The notes under the pieces: generated by a model
Seen by the model: only the letters and a program-made list of their open reading frames with translations
Databases searched by the model: none
Told to the model about the DNA's origin: nothing
Program-made: the position numbers and the translations under genes
From: Geobacter sp. UBA6151
GTDB lineage: Bacteria; Desulfobacterota; Desulfuromonadia; Geobacterales; Pseudopelobacteraceae
Assembly: GCA_002423105.1 (NCBI GenBank)
Contig: DIUT01000026.1
Span: forward strand, 1,413 to 15,293
DNA length: 13,881 bases
Direction: 5' to 3'
Shown: positions 11,673 to 13,881 of the stretch, piece after piece
How positions within the stretch are numbered: position 1 is the first letter of the stretch
How the letters are laid out: each line of letters starts with the position of its first letter

Positions 11673-13881
11673 ATGCTCAAGAACATGAAGATCGGTTCGC
11701 GGCTGGGGTTTGGTTTCGGAGTCATCATGACGCTGATGGTCATTGTTGGCGGTTTTGCAATCTATCAAATCATCGCAATAGATAAAGATGTTCACGAAAT
11801 TGTTAATGACCACTTTCCGTTGACGGTGGCCTCCAACGACGTTATTGACCAGGTAAACCTGACGGCACGGGCAATACGCAACATGGCTTTGGTCAAGTCT
11901 CAGGATGTAGTGGAAAAAGAGTACGCCAGAATAGCGGATGCCAGGAAAATAACTGACGAAAAACTGAAGATTCTTTCCGAAAAAATGACAAGCGAAAATG
12001 AGAAGGCGTTGCTCAAGGTGATCACCGACAACCTACCCACCTATCGCAAACTGCTTGAAAACTATAACAGTCTGCTGAGGTCAGGCAAACAGGATGAAGC
12101 CATATCCCTGCTTTTGGGGGATCTGCGCAAATCACAGAGCATCTTCTTTAAGGGCATCGAAGAGATCATCCATTATCAAACCAGGATGGTTGAGGAAGCT
12201 GGCAAGAACGCTGATAGTAATTCGTCAATGGCCAGAACTGTTGTCATTGCCTTGCTGATTGCAGCGATGATTCTGGGAGCATTACTGGGTATCCTGATTA
12301 CCCGCTCCATCACCCGGCCGGTCAATGCCTGTGTTGATGCCGCCAACAAGATTGCCGCCGGAAATATGGAAGTTACCCTTGACACCACTTCTAACGATGA
12401 AACCGGCATCCTGCAAAAAGCAATGGCCAAGATGGTTGAAGCGGTCAGCGCCCTGGTCAAAGACGCCAATATGCTTTCCGAGGCCGCCATTAACGGCAAG
12501 CTGGCTACCCGCGCCGATGCTTCCAAGCATCAGGGTGATTTCCAGAAAGTGGTGGCCGGGGTTAACGAGACCCTGGACGCGGTCATCGGTCCCTTAAACG
12601 TGGCTGCTGAATATGTAGATCGTATCTCCAAAGGTGACATTCCGCCCCGCATCACCGACAGCTACAACGGTGATTTCAACGAGATCAAAAATAACCTTAA
12701 CCAGGCCATTGATGCCGTCAGCGCCTTGGTGGCCGATGCCAACATGCTTTCCGTTGCCGCTGTTGAAGGCAAACTGGCCACCCGCGCCGATGCATCCAAA
12801 CATCAGGGCGATTTCCGTAAGATTGTCCAAGGGGTCAACGACTGTCTGGATTCTGTTATCGGACCTCTGAATGTTGCTGCCGAATATGTAGACCGCATCT
12901 CCAAAGGGGATATCCCGCCCAAAATCACTGACAACTACAACGGCGACTTCAACGAGATCAAGAACAACCTCAACCAGGCCATTGATGCGGTCAACGCCAT
13001 GGTGGCCGACGCCAACATGCTATCTGACGCCGCTGTAGAGGGCAAGCTGACCACTCGCGCCGATGCGACCAAGCATCAGGGCGACTTCCGCAAGATAGTT
13101 GAAGGGGTAAACGAGACCATCAGCCGTCTGGTTGGCTTCCTGGACAACATGCCGGCACCGGCCATGCTGATCGACAAGGACTTCAACATCCTTTACATGA
13201 ATGAGATGGGTGCCAAGGTAGGAGGCAAAACACAACAACAGTGTGTTGACACCAAGTGTTATGACCACTTCAAGACCTCGGACTGCCGCACTGAGCGTTG
13301 CGCCTGTGCCCGTGCCATCAGTGGCGGTCAGGTAACTAACAGCGAAACCGATGCCCATCCCATGGCCGGACTGGATCTCGACATTGCCTACACCGGCGTA
13401 CCGATTAAAAACCGTCAGGGGAATGTCGTTGGCGCCTTTGAGGTGGTTACTGACCAGACCGCTGTCAAAAAAGCCGCCAGAACTGCTGACAAACAGGCCC
13501 GGTTCCAATCGGATGAGGTAAACAAACTTCTGAGTAATCTGGAACAAATGGCCATAGGCGACCTGAACGTCAACACAACGGTTGCGCATAGTGATGAGGA
13601 TACCCGAGCAATTGCCGACAATTTCGAGAAAATCAATACGTCTATCAAGCAAAATATAGAAGCACTTAATGGCATCACCGCCAACGCCAAGCAGGTGGCC
13701 CAGGGCAACCTGATGGTGGAATTGAAGAAGCGTAGTGACAACGATGAACTGATGGGTTCTCTCTCAAATATGGTTGAAAAACTGAAGGAGATTGTGCGGG
13801 AAGTTCAGGCAGCGGCTGACGGTGTTGCCACCGGTGGTCAGGAACTGGCCTCAACAGCCCAGTCACTTTCGCAAGGGGCGA
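11673..13881 (+). CDS. membrane chemoreceptor with repeated HAMP units and Cys-rich PAS, 3' end outside window
   Basis: Open from ATG 11673 (AGAGGAGG at 11659-11666) to the right edge without a stop; 736 residues visible. Order: TM1 about 11-37; periplasmic four-helix-bundle sensor of the 4HB_MCP type about 38-185; TM2 about 189-210; HAMP about 211-257; tandem HAMP-like units with a 91-residue period from Val258, Val349 and Val440; PAS domain about 487-600 carrying C524, C529, C538, C543 and C545; further HAMP-like segments (about 615-710, G-D-L-N-V and G-N-L-M-V); and the start of the methylation/signalling coiled coil. The conserved hairpin tip would lie beyond the edge. Poly-HAMP arrays pass and may tune conformational signals between membrane sensor and tip; the cytoplasmic PAS would add a second input. 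The protein is a chemoreceptor by architecture even though the diagnostic tip is not seen. Confidence 0.9.
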   Translation, partial: MLKNMKIGSRLGFGFGVIMTLMVIVGGFAIYQIIAIDKDVHEIVNDHFPLTVASNDVIDQVNLTARAIRNMALVKSQDVVEKEYARIADARKITDEKLKILSEKMTSENEKALLKVITDNLPTYRKLLENYNSLLRSGKQDEAISLLLGDLRKSQSIFFKGIEEIIHYQTRMVEEAGKNADSNSSMARTVVIALLIAAMILGALLGILITRSITRPVNACVDAANKIAAGNMEVTLDTTSNDETGILQKAMAKMVEAVSALVKDANMLSEAAINGKLATRADASKHQGDFQKVVAGVNETLDAVIGPLNVAAEYVDRISKGDIPPRITDSYNGDFNEIKNNLNQAIDAVSALVADANMLSVAAVEGKLATRADASKHQGDFRKIVQGVNDCLDSVIGPLNVAAEYVDRISKGDIPPKITDNYNGDFNEIKNNLNQAIDAVNAMVADANMLSDAAVEGKLTTRADATKHQGDFRKIVEGVNETISRLVGFLDNMPAPAMLIDKDFNILYMNEMGAKVGGKTQQQCVDTKCYDHFKTSDCRTERCACARAISGGQVTNSETDAHPMAGLDLDIAYTGVPIKNRQGNVVGAFEVVTDQTAVKKAARTADKQARFQSDEVNKLLSNLEQMAIGDLNVNTTVAHSDEDTRAIADNFEKINTSIKQNIEALNGITANAKQVAQGNLMVELKKRSDNDELMGSLSNMVEKLKEIVREVQAAADGVATGGQELASTAQSLSQGA
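12444..12716 (+). repeat. tandem HAMP-encoding repeat, unit 1 (273 bp)
   Basis: Encodes receptor residues 258-348, starting V-S-A-L-V-K-D-A-N-M-L-S and ending N-Q-A-I-D-A. Each unit holds two HAMP-like halves, one around G-K-L-A-T-R-A-D-A and one around S-K-G-D-I-P-P. Confidence 0.85.
12717..12989 (+). repeat. tandem HAMP-encoding repeat, unit 2 (273 bp)
   Basis: Encodes residues 349-439. It has exactly the same length as unit 1, no gaps, and long identical peptide runs (for example N-V-A-A-E-Y-V-D-R-I-S-K-G-D-I-P-P). DNA differs mainly at third codon positions, so the duplication is not very recent. Confidence 0.85.
12990..13121 (+). repeat. tandem HAMP-encoding repeat, partial unit 3
   Basis: Encodes residues 440-483 and matches the first half of the unit (A-N-M-L-S-D-A-A-V-E-G-K-L, H-Q-G-D-F-R-K-I-V). 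Similarity ends just before the PAS domain. Confidence 0.8.

Noticed and set aside
12444..13121. Tandem repeats considered as a CRISPR or non-coding satellite
   Set aside because: The repeats are in frame, multiples of three, 273 bp long and encode HAMP-like protein with mostly synonymous differences.
13020..13652. 210-codon minus-strand open frame opposite the receptor PAS region
   Set aside because: It lies wholly antisense to an intact, well-recognised receptor gene, has no Shine-Dalgarno or family resemblance, and its length follows from the codon pattern of the plus strand.

Overview
The window is a dense, entirely plus-strand block of chemosensory and two-component signalling genes. 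Protein style (soluble and poly-HAMP chemoreceptors, many single-domain receiver proteins, a c-type cytochrome P460, DUF342/FapA beside cheA) and moderate GC point to a Geobacter-like deltaproteobacterium (Desulfuromonadia). This is a judgement from recognised protein character; no search was run.

Layout. (1) 1-429: the 3' end of a methyl-accepting chemotaxis protein (MCP). (2) 456-2622: two receiver-domain proteins and a soluble PAS histidine kinase, tightly packed with overlapping ends. (3) 2710-3183: a secreted monoheme cytochrome P460-family protein with its own likely promoter. (4) 3273-10947: the core chemosensory operon, behind a good sigma70-like promoter. Its order is receiver protein, large soluble MCP-like protein, STAS protein, CheY, CheA, CheR-like methyltransferase, FapA-family protein, receiver protein. 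Only the 103 bp between cheY and cheA is not tightly packed, and it holds a G/C-rich double-hairpin element. (5) 11042-11638: a metallo-beta-lactamase-fold hydrolase with a possible promoter. (6) 11673 to the right edge: a large membrane MCP with a four-helix-bundle sensor, tandemly repeated HAMP units and a cysteine-rich PAS domain, cut before its signalling tip.

How it may work. The membrane MCPs and possibly the soluble MCP-like protein would control CheA, which phosphorylates the small receivers. Several components are non-standard. The 597-residue soluble protein is an internal duplication of an MCP-tip-like hairpin, and the first copy ends in a CheZ-like D-x3-Q phosphatase signature that the second copy has lost. 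CheA carries two back-to-back 24-residue motifs resembling the c-di-GMP-binding MshEN fold. The CheR-like protein lacks the N-terminal helical domain. The STAS protein has six cysteines in 118 residues. No CheW, CheB, CheD or flagellar structural gene is seen, so the output is probably not, or not only, flagellar switching. That last point is inference.

No RNA genes, CRISPR arrays, insertion sequences or long gene-free stretches are visible.
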